This document shows positions 35,572 to 45,127 of a DNA stretch of 64,000 nt, one piece after another. The stretch's first letter is position 1. Each line of letters begins with the position of its first letter. Both the position numbers and the translations under genes were made by a program. Source of the DNA: Streptomyces scopuliridis RB72 (GTDB taxonomy: Bacteria; Actinomycetota; Actinomycetes; Streptomycetales; Streptomycetaceae); assembly GCF_000718095.1 (NCBI RefSeq), contig NZ_JOEI01000027.1, forward strand, positions 1-64,000, given 5' to 3'. A model generated the notes under the pieces. It did no database searches. It saw nothing but the letters and a program-made list of their open reading frames with translations, and had not been told where the DNA came from.

Positions 35572-35603
35572 ATGCCCCGGCGCGTGCGAGCGCGCCGGGG
35601 CAT
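35572..35603. terminator. Bidirectional hairpin between LacI and prcA genes
   Basis: Perfect 13-bp stem (35572-35584 with 35591-35603) and a 6-nt loop between two genes that converge. Confidence 0.8.
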
Positions 35604-35624
35604 GGTGAGACGTTTCCGCCAGGG

Positions 35625-36506
35625 CTACTTGCCGGTGTCCTTGCCGTCCGGCTTGCCGCTGTCCTTGCCCTCAGGGGCCTTGGTCTCAGGCTTCTCGGTG
35701 GTCTCCGACACCTCCGGTGCCTCCGAGGGCGCCTCGGCGGGGGCGGGCGTGGCGCCGTCCGGCTCCTCGGTGTCCGAGGGGGCGTCCGTCGGCGTGGAGG
35801 CCGCGCCGTCCGCCTCCAGCAGCCGGGAGAGCTGACGGCCGACGATCCGCTTGAACTTGCGCTGCTGCGGTCGCGTACGGTCCAGGACCGCCACCTCCAG
35901 CCGCTCGGCGGGGATCTCCCGCTCGCCGCCGTTGGTGTCCCTGGAGAGCGCCTGGACGGCCAGCTTCAGGGCCTCGGCGAGCGACATGCCGTCGCGGTGG
36001 CGCTGGTCCAGATAGGTGCTGATCTGCTCCGAGCTGCCGCCGACCGCGACCGAGCCGTGCTCGTCCACGATCGAGCCGTCGTGCGGCAGCCGGTAGATCT
36101 GGTCGCCGTCGGGTGTGGCCCCCACCTCGGCGACCACCAGCTCCACCTCGTACGGCTTCTCACCGGCGCTGGAAAAGATCGTGCCGAGCGTCTGGGCGTA
36201 GACGTTGGCGAGACCGCGGGCGGTCACATCGTCGCGGTCGTAGGTGTATCCGCGCAGATCCGCGTAGCGCACGCCGCCGATACGCAGATTCTCGTACTCG
36301 TTGTACTTGCCGGCGGCCGCGAAGCCGATCCGGTCGTAGATCTCGCTGAACTTGTGAAGTGCACGGGACGGGTTCTCGCCGACGAAGACAATGCCGTCGG
36401 CGTACTGCAGCACGACCAGGCTGCGACCGCGGGCGATGCCCTTGCGGGCGTATTCCGCCCGGTCGGCCATGGCCTGCTGGGGTGAGACATAGAACGGCGT
36501 CGACAC
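35625..36506 (-). CDS. prcA: Proteasome alpha subunit PrcA
   Basis: Alpha subunit of the 20S core particle, 293 residues. The conserved N-terminal gating segment ([20 protein letters not shown]) and the alpha-fold body end at about residue 235. A long, low-complexity Pro/Glu/Lys/Ser tail of nearly 60 residues follows, longer than in many actinobacteria. The start is GTG, 52 nt after the prcB stop. The alpha rings dock Arc via its C-terminus. Confidence 0.96.
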   Translation of the reverse strand: MSTPFYVSPQQAMADRAEYARKGIARGRSLVVLQYADGIVFVGENPSRALHKFSEIYDRIGFAAAGKYNEYENLRIGGVRYADLRGYTYDRDDVTARGLANVYAQTLGTIFSSAGEKPYEVELVVAEVGATPDGDQIYRLPHDGSIVDEHGSVAVGGSSEQISTYLDQRHRDGMSLAEALKLAVQALSRDTNGGEREIPAERLEVAVLDRTRPQQRKFKRIVGRQLSRLLEADGAASTPTDAPSDTEEPDGATPAPAEAPSEAPEVSETTEKPETKAPEGKDSGKPDGKDTGK

Positions 36507-36558
36507 CGGCTATCCGTCCCTTTCTGTCAGAGGCATGTTTATTCAGAAGAGAGCGGCA

Positions 36559-37404
36559 TCAGAGCAGCGCGGCGCGCGGGCCGTCGGGCTGTTCCAGCCG
36601 GCGCTCCAGGATCGCGCGGGCGATCTCGGCGGATTCCGCGTCGCTCACCCTCCGGAAGCCCTCGTCGGTGATGACGGTGACGATCGGATAGATCCGGCGG
36701 GCCACATCGGGGCCGCCCGTCGCCGAGTCGTCGTCCGCGGCGTCGTAGAGCGCCTGGATGACCAGGGTGGTGGCCTGCTCCTCGGTCAGATCCTCGCGGT
36801 AGAGCTTCTTCATCGCGCCACGGGCGAAGATCGAGCCGGAGCCGGTGGACGCGTAGCCCACCTCCTCGGAACGGCCGCCCGTCACGTCGTACGAGAAGAT
36901 GCGGCCCTTCTGGCGGTCCACGTCCCAGCCCGCGAAGAGCGGGACGACGGCCAGGCCCTGCATGGCCATGGCCAGATTGCTGCGGATCATCGTGGAGAGC
37001 CGGTTGGCCTTGCCCTCCAGGGAGAGCTGCGCTCCTTCGACCTTCTCGAAGTGCTCCAGCTCCAGCTGGAAGAGCTTGACCATCTCCACGGCGAGACCCG
37101 CGGTGCCCGCGATACCGACGGCCGAGTACTCGTCGGCCGGGAAGACCTTCTCGATGTCGCGCTGGGCGATCATGTTGCCCATCGTCGCGCGCCGGTCACC
37201 GGCGAGCACCACGCCACCGGGGAAGCTGACCGCGACGATCGTCGTCCCGTGCGGCGCCTCGATGGCGCCCTGGAGGGGCGGCAGCGAGCGCTTGCCGGGC
37301 AGCATGTCCGGCGAGTGGTGGGACAGGAAGTCCATGAACGAGGACGAGCCGGGCGTCAGGAAGGCTGCCGGCAGACGCCCGGTGCTACGAGGGTTGGCTT
37401 CCAC
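36559..37404 (-). CDS. prcB: Proteasome beta subunit PrcB
   Basis: Catalytic subunit of 281 residues. A 53-residue propeptide is removed autocatalytically at PHG-TTIV to expose Thr54, the N-terminal nucleophile. Supporting active-site residues of the family (Asp and Lys in the first strands) are present. The GTG start has AAGGAA upstream. It is followed by prcA, forming the standard beta-alpha pair. It degrades pupylated substrates with Arc. Confidence 0.96.
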   Translation of the reverse strand: MEANPRSTGRLPAAFLTPGSSSFMDFLSHHSPDMLPGKRSLPPLQGAIEAPHGTTIVAVSFPGGVVLAGDRRATMGNMIAQRDIEKVFPADEYSAVGIAGTAGLAVEMVKLFQLELEHFEKVEGAQLSLEGKANRLSTMIRSNLAMAMQGLAVVPLFAGWDVDRQKGRIFSYDVTGGRSEEVGYASTGSGSIFARGAMKKLYREDLTEEQATTLVIQALYDAADDDSATGGPDVARRIYPIVTVITDEGFRRVSDAESAEIARAILERRLEQPDGPRAALL

Positions 37405-37501
37405 GCGTTTCCTTCCGGATGGGCGGCGGCCCGCCGCTCGCGTCGGGCCGATCTTAGGAACTGTGCACGGACCTTACCCGCGCCGCCGCGTGTCATCCGT
37501 C

Positions 37502-37532
37502 CCGGTGCGACCGGCTTTCACCGGCGCACCGG
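37502..37532. terminator. Imperfect hairpin between pup and prcB
   Basis: A 7-bp CCGGTGC/GCACCGG stem plus an inner CCGG/CCGG stem with small internal mismatches. It lies just after the pup stop and could attenuate read-through into prcB, giving more Pup than proteasome. There is no T-run. Confidence 0.45.
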
Positions 37533-37547
37533 AACGGACAACCGCTG

Positions 37548-37766
37548 CTACTGGCCGCCCTTTTGGACGAAGGAGCGCACGAAGTCCTCGGCGTTCTCCT
37601 CAAGGACGTCGTCGATCTCATCCAGGACGGAGTCCACGTCGTCGGACAATTTCTCCTGGCGTTCCTTGAGGTCCTCGGTCGCCTGCGCCTCCTGCGCCTG
37701 CTCCTCGGTCTCCTCGGTGGAACGCGTCGCCTTCTGCTGTCCGCCGCCGGTGTCCTTGGTCGCCAT
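37548..37766 (-). CDS. pup: Prokaryotic ubiquitin-like protein Pup
   Basis: Protein of 72 residues, acidic and mostly disordered, with the helical Arc-binding segment (about 30-58) and the terminal GGQ. The last Gln must be deamidated to Glu by Dop before PafA can ligate it. The ATG at 37766 gives the normal length; longer open sequence upstream is not Pup. It lies between dop and prcB, as in other actinobacteria. Confidence 0.97.
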   Translation of the reverse strand: MATKDTGGGQQKATRSTEETEEQAQEAQATEDLKERQEKLSDDVDSVLDEIDDVLEENAEDFVRSFVQKGGQ

Positions 37767-37900
37767 AACCCTCACCCCGCTCGGTTCGCCCCGCTCGATG
37801 TGACCTACAAGATCAGACCCTACAAGGAGGGTCCGACATCGGCCCCGCACTTCTGACAACGTCCGGGTACCACCTCGATCATTCCCGGACAGGGACCATT

Positions 37901-39412
37901 TCAGCCTCCGGACAGCACCCGGACCAGCTCCTCCGCCGTACGACAGCGGTCGAGCAGCTCCTTGACGTGGTTCCGGGTGCCCCGCAGCGGCTCCAGGGTG
38001 GGTACGCGCTGGAGCGAGTCACGGCCGGGCAGGTCGAAGATGACCGAATCCCACGAGGCGGCCGCCACATCGTCCGCGTACTGCTCCAGGCACCGTCCCC
38101 GGAAATACGCCCTGGTGTCCTCCGGAGGCTTCGTCCTGGCCCGCTCGACGTCCTGGTCGTCCAGGAGCCGCTGCATCTTGCCGCGGGCCACCAGACGGTT
38201 GTAGAGGCCCTTGGCGGGGCGTACGTCGGCGTACTGGAGGTCCACGAGGTGCAGGCGGGCCGCGTCCCAGTCCACGTTGTCCCGGCGCCGGTAGCCCTCC
38301 AGGATCTCCCGCTTGGTGATCCAGTCGAGCTCGCCCGACAGGCTCATCGGATCGTTCTCCAGCCGGTTGAGGGTGTCCTCCCAGCGGCCCAGGACGTCCT
38401 TGGTCTGCTCGTCGGCGTCGACGCCGTACCGCTCCTCCACGTACTTCCTGGCCAGCTCGTAGTACTCCATCTGGAGCTGGACAGCGGTGAGTGTCCGTCC
38501 GCTGCGGAGCGTGACCAGCCGGCCGAGGCCGGGGTCGTGCGAGACCTGGTGCAGGGTGCGGACCGGCTGGTCGACGGCGAGATCGACGTTGATGAAGCCG
38601 TCCTCGATCATGGAGAGGACGAGCGCGGTCGTGCCGAGCTTGAGATAGGTCGAGATCTCCGACAGATTCGCGTCGCCGATGATCACATGGAGCCGGCGGT
38701 ATTTCTCCGCGTCGGAATGCGGTTCGTCACGGGTATTGATGATGGGGCGCTTGAGCGTGGTCTCCAGGCCGACCTCGACCTCGAAATAGTCCGCGCGCTG
38801 GCTGATCTGGAAGCCGTGCTCATGCCCGTCCTGGCCGATGCCGACCCGGCCCGCACCGGTGACGACCTGCCGGGAGACGAAGAACGGCGTCAGATGGCGC
38901 ACGATGTCCGAGAAGGGGGTCTCCCGCTTCATCAGATAGTTCTCGTGCGTGCCGTAGGACGCGCCCTTGTTGTCGGTGTTGTTCTTGTACAGATGGATCG
39001 GCTGGGCGCCCGGAAGCTGGGCCGCGCGTTCCGCGGCCTCGGCCATGATGCGCTCGCCCGCCTTGTCCCAGAGGACGGCGTCGCGCGGATTGGTGATCTC
39101 GGGAGAGCTGTATTCCGGGTGGGCGTGGTCGACGTACAGCCGCGCGCCATTCGTGAGAATCACATTGGCCAGGCCGATGTCCTCGTCGGTGAGCTGACTG
39201 GAATCGGCCGTCTCGCGGGCGAGGTCGAAGCCACGGGCGTCCCGCAGCGGATTCTCTTCCTCGAAATCCCAGCGGGCACGTCGCGCCCGGTGCATCGCCG
39301 CCGCGTAGGCGTTGACGATCTGGGACGAGGTGAGCATGGCATTGGCGTTCGGGTGACCCGGAACGGAGATGCCGTACTCCGTTTCGATGCCCATTACTCG
39401 CCGTACGGTCAT
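37901..39412 (-). CDS. dop: Pup deamidase/depupylase Dop
   Basis: PafA paralogue of 503 residues that deamidates Pup-Gln to Pup-Glu and removes Pup from proteins. GIETEYG is at 8-14 and the proposed nucleophilic Asp95 lies in [15 protein letters not shown]. The Dop-specific loop (about 42-74, [20 protein letters not shown]) is present, which separates Dop from PafA. Strong AAGGAGG precedes ATG 39412. A hairpin after arc suggests dop starts its own transcript with pup downstream. Confidence 0.96.
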   Translation of the reverse strand: MTVRRVMGIETEYGISVPGHPNANAMLTSSQIVNAYAAAMHRARRARWDFEEENPLRDARGFDLARETADSSQLTDEDIGLANVILTNGARLYVDHAHPEYSSPEITNPRDAVLWDKAGERIMAEAAERAAQLPGAQPIHLYKNNTDNKGASYGTHENYLMKRETPFSDIVRHLTPFFVSRQVVTGAGRVGIGQDGHEHGFQISQRADYFEVEVGLETTLKRPIINTRDEPHSDAEKYRRLHVIIGDANLSEISTYLKLGTTALVLSMIEDGFINVDLAVDQPVRTLHQVSHDPGLGRLVTLRSGRTLTAVQLQMEYYELARKYVEERYGVDADEQTKDVLGRWEDTLNRLENDPMSLSGELDWITKREILEGYRRRDNVDWDAARLHLVDLQYADVRPAKGLYNRLVARGKMQRLLDDQDVERARTKPPEDTRAYFRGRCLEQYADDVAAASWDSVIFDLPGRDSLQRVPTLEPLRGTRNHVKELLDRCRTAEELVRVLSGG

Positions 39413-39609
39413 GCGGCCCTCCTTGCCCGGCGGCGCTCCCCTCCGGAAGCGCTGCTCAAGTACCGCTGTCTCTCCGGTGCGTGTGCGTGTGCGGTGCCCG
39501 GCCCCGCACTGCGCGACGCGGCGGTACGAAAGAGCCTAGAACGCCTCTGCGCCGGTGGGGAGATCATTTCCGTCATTGGCCTGGTGTGGTGGAAGGTACA
39601 TGGAAAGCA

Positions 39610-39647
39610 ACCGGCTGCGGATGCCCTTCCGGACATCCGCAGCCGGT
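39610..39647. terminator. 14-bp hairpin after arc
   Basis: Perfect stem 39610-39623 with 39634-39647 and a 10-nt loop, followed on the minus strand by a T-rich stretch. It begins only a few bases after the arc stop and separates arc from dop. Confidence 0.85.
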
Positions 39648-39654
39648 CCGCGCT

Positions 39655-41421
39655 CTACAGGTATTGACCGGTGTTCGCCACCGTATCGATGGAGCGTCCG
39701 GTGTCCGCGCCCTGCTTTCCGGTCACCAGGGTACGGATGAAGACAATCCGCTCGCCCTTCTTACCGGAGATACGGGCCCAGTCGTCCGGGTTCGTGGTGT
39801 TCGGCAGGTCCTCGTTCTCCTTGAACTCATCCACACATGCCTGGAGGAGATGGGAGACCCTGAGGCCCTTCTGGTCGTGGTCGAGGAATGCCTTGATGGC
39901 CATCTTCTTGGCCCGGTCGACAATGTTTTGGATCATCGCGCCGGAGTTGAAGTCCTTGAAATAGAGGACTTCCTTGTCGCCGTTCGCGTACGTGACCTCA
40001 AGGAAGCGGTTCTCCTCGGACTCCGCGTACATCTGCTCCACGACGGACTGGATCATCCCGTGAGCGGCGGCCTCCTTGGAGCCGTTGTGCTCGGAGACAT
40101 CGTCCACGTGCAGCGGCAGCGAGGAGGTCAGATACTTCGCGAAGATGTCCTTCGCGGCCTCCGCGTCCGGACGCTCGATCTTGATCTTCACATCGAGCCG
40201 GCCGGGCCGCAGGATCGCGGGGTCGATCATGTCCTCGCGGTTGGAGGCGCCGATGACGATGACGTTCTCCAGGCCCTCCACACCGTCGATCTCGGCGAGC
40301 AGCTGGGGGACGATGGTGTTCTCCACGTCCGAGCTGACACCGGATCCGCGGGTGCGGAAGAGGGATTCCATCTCGTCGAAGAAGACGATGACGGGCGTGC
40401 CCTCACTCGCCTTCTCCCGGGCGCGCTGGAAGACCAGGCGGATATGGCGCTCGGTCTCACCGACGTACTTGTTGAGGAGCTCGGGACCCTTGATGTTGAG
40501 GAAGTAGCTCTTCCCCGCGGGCCGGCCGGTCACCTCGGCGACCTTCTTGGCGAGGGAGTTCGCCACGGCCTTGGCGATCAGTGTCTTGCCGCAGCCGGGC
40601 GGGCCGTAGAGCAGGATGCCCTTCGGCGGTCGCAGTTCGTGCTCCTTGAAGAGGTCCGGGTGGAGGTACGGAAGCTCGACCGCGTCGCGGATCATCTCGA
40701 TCTGGCCGCCCAGACCGCCGATCTTGTCGTAATCGACGTCCGGAACCTCTTCGAGGACAAGCTCCTCGACCTCGCTCTTGGGAACCACTTCGTAGACATA
40801 GCCGGAGCGGGGTTCGAGCAGGAGGGCGTCGCCGGGACGGATGGTGATGTCCAGCAGCGGCTCGGCGAGCCGCACCACCCGTTCCTCGTCGGTGTGCCCG
40901 ATCACCAGGGCGCGCTCGCCGTCCTCAAGGATCTCCTTGAGGGTGACGATGTCCCCGGCGCGCTCGAACTCCATGGCCTCGACCACATTGAGCGCCTCAT
41001 TGAGCATGACTTCCTGGCCGCGCCTGAGCTCGTCGAGCTCGACGCCGGGGCTGACATTCACCCGGAGCTTGCGGCCCCCGGTGAAGATATCGGCCGTACC
41101 GTCCTCATTGGCCTGCAGAAAGACACCGAAACCGGCCGGCGGCTGAGCGAGCCGGTCGACCTCCTCCTTGAGGGCCACGATCTGGTCGCGGGCCTCACGG
41201 AGCGTATTGGCGAGCCGCTCGTTCTGTGCGGACACACCCGCAAGATTCGTCTGCAACTCGACGATGCGCTCTTCGAGAATCCTCGTATGCCGCGGAGAGT
41301 CGGCGAGCTTACGTCGCAGGACGGCGATTTCCTGCTCGAGATAGGCAACCTGGCCGGCTGGGTCTTCGGACCCCCGCCCGGGCCGGATGCCGCGGTTGAT
41401 GTCGTCGTCGTGGGCTGCCAC
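39655..41421 (-). CDS. arc: Proteasome-associated AAA ATPase Arc (Mpa)
   Basis: Hexameric unfoldase of 588 residues that binds Pup and feeds substrates to the 20S core. The N-terminal coiled coil (about 24-92) is followed by tandem OB folds (about 97-225) and the AAA domain with Walker A GPPGCGKT at 273-280 and Walker B FFDE (Asp349, Glu350). The C-terminal GQYL, with penultimate Tyr, docks the proteasome alpha ring. GTG 41421 is chosen for its GGAGG upstream and the expected length. It is divergent from the ferredoxin gene. Confidence 0.96.
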   Translation of the reverse strand: MAAHDDDINRGIRPGRGSEDPAGQVAYLEQEIAVLRRKLADSPRHTRILEERIVELQTNLAGVSAQNERLANTLREARDQIVALKEEVDRLAQPPAGFGVFLQANEDGTADIFTGGRKLRVNVSPGVELDELRRGQEVMLNEALNVVEAMEFERAGDIVTLKEILEDGERALVIGHTDEERVVRLAEPLLDITIRPGDALLLEPRSGYVYEVVPKSEVEELVLEEVPDVDYDKIGGLGGQIEMIRDAVELPYLHPDLFKEHELRPPKGILLYGPPGCGKTLIAKAVANSLAKKVAEVTGRPAGKSYFLNIKGPELLNKYVGETERHIRLVFQRAREKASEGTPVIVFFDEMESLFRTRGSGVSSDVENTIVPQLLAEIDGVEGLENVIVIGASNREDMIDPAILRPGRLDVKIKIERPDAEAAKDIFAKYLTSSLPLHVDDVSEHNGSKEAAAHGMIQSVVEQMYAESEENRFLEVTYANGDKEVLYFKDFNSGAMIQNIVDRAKKMAIKAFLDHDQKGLRVSHLLQACVDEFKENEDLPNTTNPDDWARISGKKGERIVFIRTLVTGKQGADTGRSIDTVANTGQYL

Positions 41422-41674
41422 GGTCCTCACCTCCTCCAAGGGGAGCTGGACGCTTCCTGACCCTACCTGGGTGGGTGATGATTGAAACCCCTAGATCACA
41501 AAGACTGTCGGGGTAGGTCCGATCTTCACCCTTGCGCCCTCCCTCACGCCAGGGGAATACCCACCCAGGAACATCGGAAAGCTGTCGGTTGTATCGTCGA
41601 AGCGTTCAACACCCGTCAGGGCCGCCGCGACTTACTCCATAATGCGCTGCCCGGCGCGGTAAACGTCAGGAGAG

Positions 41675-41995
41675 ATGACCGTGCAGCAGGAGGCTCCCAC
41701 CGAAGGCGTCACCGAGAACGGTGAGCCGCTGGAGGTCTGGATCGACCAGGACCTCTGCACCGGGGACGGGATCTGTGCGCAGTACGCCCCTGATGTGTTC
41801 GAGCTGGACATCGACGGCCTGGCCTATGTGAAGAGCCCGGACGACGAGCTGTTGCAAGCCCCGGGCGCCACCACGCGCGTACCGCTGCCCCTGCTGCGCG
41901 ATGTGGTGGACTCCGCCAAGGAGTGTCCCGGTGACTGCATTCATGTACGCCGCGTGACGGACCGGGTCGAGGTGTACGGCCCCGACGCGGCGTAA
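41675..41995 (+). CDS. Small ferredoxin with CxxDxxC cluster motif
   Basis: Protein of 106 residues. The motif C28-x2-D31-x2-C34 plus the downstream CPGDC (Cys84, Cys88) matches single-cluster 3Fe-4S or Asp-ligated 4Fe-4S ferredoxins, often partners of cytochrome P450s. CAGGAGAG lies about 5 nt before the ATG. It is divergent from arc. No P450 or reductase is adjacent, so its partner is unknown. Confidence 0.88.
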   Translation: MTVQQEAPTEGVTENGEPLEVWIDQDLCTGDGICAQYAPDVFELDIDGLAYVKSPDDELLQAPGATTRVPLPLLRDVVDSAKECPGDCIHVRRVTDRVEVYGPDAA

Positions 41996-42038
41996 CTCCC
42001 TGTCACGGCCCGTCGCATGGCGCCACCGAGGTGATCTT

Positions 42039-42632
42039 TCACACACTCCGCGCGACGGGCCGCTCGCCGCGTACGAACGCGCCGTTCCGCCACCGCCAGG
42101 AGACCCGCTGTTCCTCGTCGGGACAGCAGCTGGGGACCGCGGGTCCCGAGTAGCCGAGCAGGGTCGCGATGATCTCCCCATCGCGTACCGCGAAGTCGGG
42201 GCCGATGGTGAGCTTGTCCTTCGGGTCCACCAGCGTCGCCACGATCCTGGCCGGCCCACCCTCGCCGCCGGTCCTGGTCAGTACGTACACGCCGTTGGGC
42301 GGGGTGCCTGAGCCGGCCGCGCAGCGTACGACCGCCACAGTCTCCGGGTTGCCGTCGCCGTCGAGATCACCTGAGGCCTGCTTCGCGAGGGTCGTGCCCA
42401 CGCCCCCGCACTCCAGTGGGAAGTCCACGCCGGAGGGGTCGGGGGCGGGCAGCGGGGCCCCGCCGGGGGCCGCGGCCTTCGGGGATCCCGAGCCCGACTG
42501 GGACGCCGTGGCGGCGCCGGGCTGGAGCAGACCCGCCAGGGCCACGACAGCGGCCATCGCGGTGGCCGTCGCGAGCCAGTGCACGGGGCGGGGCCGGGTG
42601 TGCGCGAGGTCCGGAGCGTCGGAGAGCTGCAC
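42039..42632 (-). CDS. Secreted or membrane-anchored hypothetical protein
   Basis: Protein of 197 residues of unrecognised family. A hydrophobic signal or anchor segment (about 20-42) is followed by an Ala/Gly/Pro-rich linker. A compact domain of about 115 residues has a calcium-like DLDGDGNPETV loop resembling FG-GAP/VCBS-type repeats and four cysteines that could form disulfides outside the cell. GTG 42632 has AGGAGA upstream. It is convergent with the ferredoxin gene. Confidence 0.65.
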   Translation of the reverse strand: MQLSDAPDLAHTRPRPVHWLATATAMAAVVALAGLLQPGAATASQSGSGSPKAAAPGGAPLPAPDPSGVDFPLECGGVGTTLAKQASGDLDGDGNPETVAVVRCAAGSGTPPNGVYVLTRTGGEGGPARIVATLVDPKDKLTIGPDFAVRDGEIIATLLGYSGPAVPSCCPDEEQRVSWRWRNGAFVRGERPVARSV

Positions 42633-42750
42633 GCGGAGTGTCTCCTGTGAAGGCCGTGCCGGCGAATAACCAACGGTGGGAGGGAGACAGCATCGTGCCA
42701 CACGTCACAGTGCGGCGGAACAGCGGGGTCCGTATGACCAACGTAAAGAA

Positions 42751-42795
42751 AGCGCCGCCGAGTTCCCCCCTTCCGGACGGGAACTCGGCGGCGCT
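42751..42795 (-). terminator. Rho-independent terminator after trmI
   Basis: A perfect 17-bp stem (42751-42767 with 42779-42795) with an 11-nt loop is followed on the minus strand by TTCTTT. It lies 15 bp beyond the trmI stop. Confidence 0.9.
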
Positions 42796-42809
42796 GTCGC
42801 GGTGTTCGG

Positions 42810-43712
42810 TCAGCCGCGCGAGCCGCTGCCGCTGCCCGGGCCGTCGTAGTCGTCGCCGTACGCGCCCTTGGCGGGACGGCGGCGGCGCAGCGGCGGCTCG
42901 ACGCCGTCCGCGAGTCGACGGGCGGTCACCAGGAAGCCGGTGTGGCCGATCATCCGGTGGTCCGGACGTACGGCGAGGCCCTCGACATGCCAGTTGCGGA
43001 TCATCGACTCCCAGGCGGCCGGCTCGTTGAACGTGCCGAACTCCCTGATCGTCTCGACGGTGCGGGCCAGTTGAGTGGTCGTCGCGACATACGCGCAGAG
43101 GATGCCGCCGGGCACCAGCGCCTTGGAGACGGCCTCGACGCACTCCCAGGGGGCGAGCATGTCCAGGATCACGCGGTCGACGTCCGTGTCGGACAGATTG
43201 TCCTGAAGGTCACCGACCGTCAGCTGCCAGGCGGGGTGCGGCTCGCCGAAGTAGCGCTCCACGTTCTGCCGGGCGATGTCGGCGAAGTCCTGGCGGCGCT
43301 CGTAGGAGTGCAGCATGCCCTGGTCCCCGATGACGCGCAGCAGGAAACTGCTGAGCGAGCCGGAGCCCACGCCCGCCTCGACGACGCGTGCGCCGGGAAA
43401 GATGTCGGCGAAGGCCAGGATCTGGCCGGCGTCCTTCGGGTAGACCACCGCGGCGCCGCGGGGCATGGACAGGACATAGTCGGGGAGCAGGGGGCGCAGC
43501 GCGAGATAGGCGACGTTTCCCGTGGTACGGACAACACTGCCCTCGGGAGCACCGATCAGCTCGTCGTGCGGGAAGGACCCTTTGTGGGTGTGGAAATTCT
43601 TCCCGGCTTCGAGCGTGAAGGTGTAGTGGCGTCCCTTGGGGTCGGTGAGCTGAACCTGGTCCCCGACCTTGAAGGGGCCGCGACGACGGGCGGCACCGGT
43701 CGGTTCGGACAT
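42810..43712 (-). CDS. trmI: tRNA (adenine-58-N1)-methyltransferase TrmI
   Basis: SAM-dependent enzyme of 300 residues that methylates A58 in the tRNA T-loop. A small N-terminal beta domain (about 10-75, HTHKGSFPHDELIG) is followed by a Rossmann methyltransferase domain with VVEAGVGSGSLSSFLL and the LDMLAPWE catalytic segment. The Gly/Ser/Asp tail is low complexity. It is 61 nt downstream of the site-2 protease gene on the same strand. Linkage to arc and the RecB-like gene matches mycobacteria. Confidence 0.95.
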   Translation of the reverse strand: MSEPTGAARRRGPFKVGDQVQLTDPKGRHYTFTLEAGKNFHTHKGSFPHDELIGAPEGSVVRTTGNVAYLALRPLLPDYVLSMPRGAAVVYPKDAGQILAFADIFPGARVVEAGVGSGSLSSFLLRVIGDQGMLHSYERRQDFADIARQNVERYFGEPHPAWQLTVGDLQDNLSDTDVDRVILDMLAPWECVEAVSKALVPGGILCAYVATTTQLARTVETIREFGTFNEPAAWESMIRNWHVEGLAVRPDHRMIGHTGFLVTARRLADGVEPPLRRRRPAKGAYGDDYDGPGSGSGSRG

Positions 43713-43773
43713 GTTTGAAGCTTAGCCGCTTTTTCCGGGGGCTCGGTTCGCCCGGTGGGCGGCCCCGCGCCGG

Positions 43774-45021
43774 TCAGTTCCCCTGTGGGCGGGCCATCGC
43801 CGCGACAAAGGCCCGTTCGACATCGGCGGTCGACAGGACCCCGTAGATCTCGCCCGTCTCCTCCAGCACCAGGTACTCCGTCGCGGGGCTGGCCCTGAGG
43901 CGCTCCAGCAGCGCCTCGCCCGCCAGGTCCGCGGGGACCTTCATGCCTTCCGTGAGGTCCTGGGCGAGGCCGCTGACCGCGACCCAGGGGCGGCGGTGCT
44001 GGGGTACGCCGACGATCGCGGACTCCCTGACCAGGGCCGTCGGGTCGCCGTGGCCGTCGACGACGACCAGGGCGCGGGCGCCCGCCTCGTTGGCCCTGCG
44101 CAGCGCCTCGGAGAGCGGGGTGGAGGACTCGACCGGCACCGCGCGCCGGGTGAGGGCGCGGGCCTGGAGTTCGGGGAGGTGTTCGCGGAGCCTGGCCATC
44201 CGCAGGCTGTTGCCCGCGCCGGTCCAGATGATCGCGGCGAGGATGGCGGCGAGCAGCGCGTCGGTGACGGTCTCCATGCCGCCGGCGTTCCTGGCCGAGG
44301 TGCCCAGAGCGCCCGTACGGGTGAGCAGCGGCAGGCCGATCAGTACGGCGACGGCGAGCGCCCGGCCGACCCAGGCGGCGGCGACGGTGCCGCTCATCGG
44401 CTTGCCGGTGATCTTCCAGACGACCGCGCGCAGCATCCGGCCGCCGTCCAGCGGAAGGCCGGGGAGCAGATTGAAGGCGGCGACGATCAGGTTGGAGACC
44501 ATCAGCCCCGCGAGCAGGACGCCGGGGACCGTACCGGGCTCGACGGCCAGCAGACCGAGGTAGAAGATCCCGGAGAGCACCAGCGAGAGCAGCGGCCCGA
44601 CGAAGGCCAGGATGAATTCGCGGCCCGGGGTCTCGGACTCCTTCTCGATCTCGGAGACGCCGCCGAAGAACTGGAGCTGGATCCGGCGCACCGGCAGCTT
44701 GAAGCGCAGCGCGGCCACCGTATGGGCCAGTTCATGGACGAGTACGGAGGCGTAGAAGGCGACGGCGAAGAAGAGCGCCAGCAGATAGCGCAGGCCGCCC
44801 AGCTGCGGGAGGACCCGCTCCAGCTGGCCGCCGAAGATCCAGGTGATGAGCGCGGCCACCAGGAACCAGCTCGGGGCGACGTAGACCGGCACTCCGAAGG
44901 GGCGGCCCATGAGAATGCCGCCGCCCGGGTCTTCGCGGCGCGGTGGCTTACCGCCGGGGCCCGTATCCCCCTTGCCGGGCTGCGACGGCTTGCTCTCGCC
45001 GCGCTCGTCGTCCTCTTTCAC
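43774..45021 (-). CDS. Site-2 protease family membrane metalloprotease with CBS domains
   Basis: Intramembrane zinc protease (M50B type) of 415 residues. A charged 40-residue N-terminal tail is followed by several helices. The zinc motif HELAH is at 96-100, and the third ligand region NLLPGLPLDGG has Asp192. A C-terminal pair of CBS domains (about 285-410) suggests nucleotide control. Such enzymes cut membrane anti-sigma factors or similar proteins; the target is unknown. The start is GTG. It is divergent from the nuclease gene and upstream of trmI. Confidence 0.92.
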   Translation of the reverse strand: MKEDDERGESKPSQPGKGDTGPGGKPPRREDPGGGILMGRPFGVPVYVAPSWFLVAALITWIFGGQLERVLPQLGGLRYLLALFFAVAFYASVLVHELAHTVAALRFKLPVRRIQLQFFGGVSEIEKESETPGREFILAFVGPLLSLVLSGIFYLGLLAVEPGTVPGVLLAGLMVSNLIVAAFNLLPGLPLDGGRMLRAVVWKITGKPMSGTVAAAWVGRALAVAVLIGLPLLTRTGALGTSARNAGGMETVTDALLAAILAAIIWTGAGNSLRMARLREHLPELQARALTRRAVPVESSTPLSEALRRANEAGARALVVVDGHGDPTALVRESAIVGVPQHRRPWVAVSGLAQDLTEGMKVPADLAGEALLERLRASPATEYLVLEETGEIYGVLSTADVERAFVAAMARPQGN

Positions 45022-45127
45022 GGGTTCCCTTCGTCGGCAGCGTCGCTCGCTCGATCATGCGGTGCGAGAGGCTCTGTAGTCGATGGTATTCGGATCGCTG
45101 TCAGTGTCGGGTCATAGGGTCTGCGTC

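Noticed and set aside
41554..41600. SigR- or SigE-type promoter between arc and the ferredoxin gene
   Set aside because: GGAAT and GGAAC elements are present, but the spacing to GTT or TC elements does not fit either consensus.
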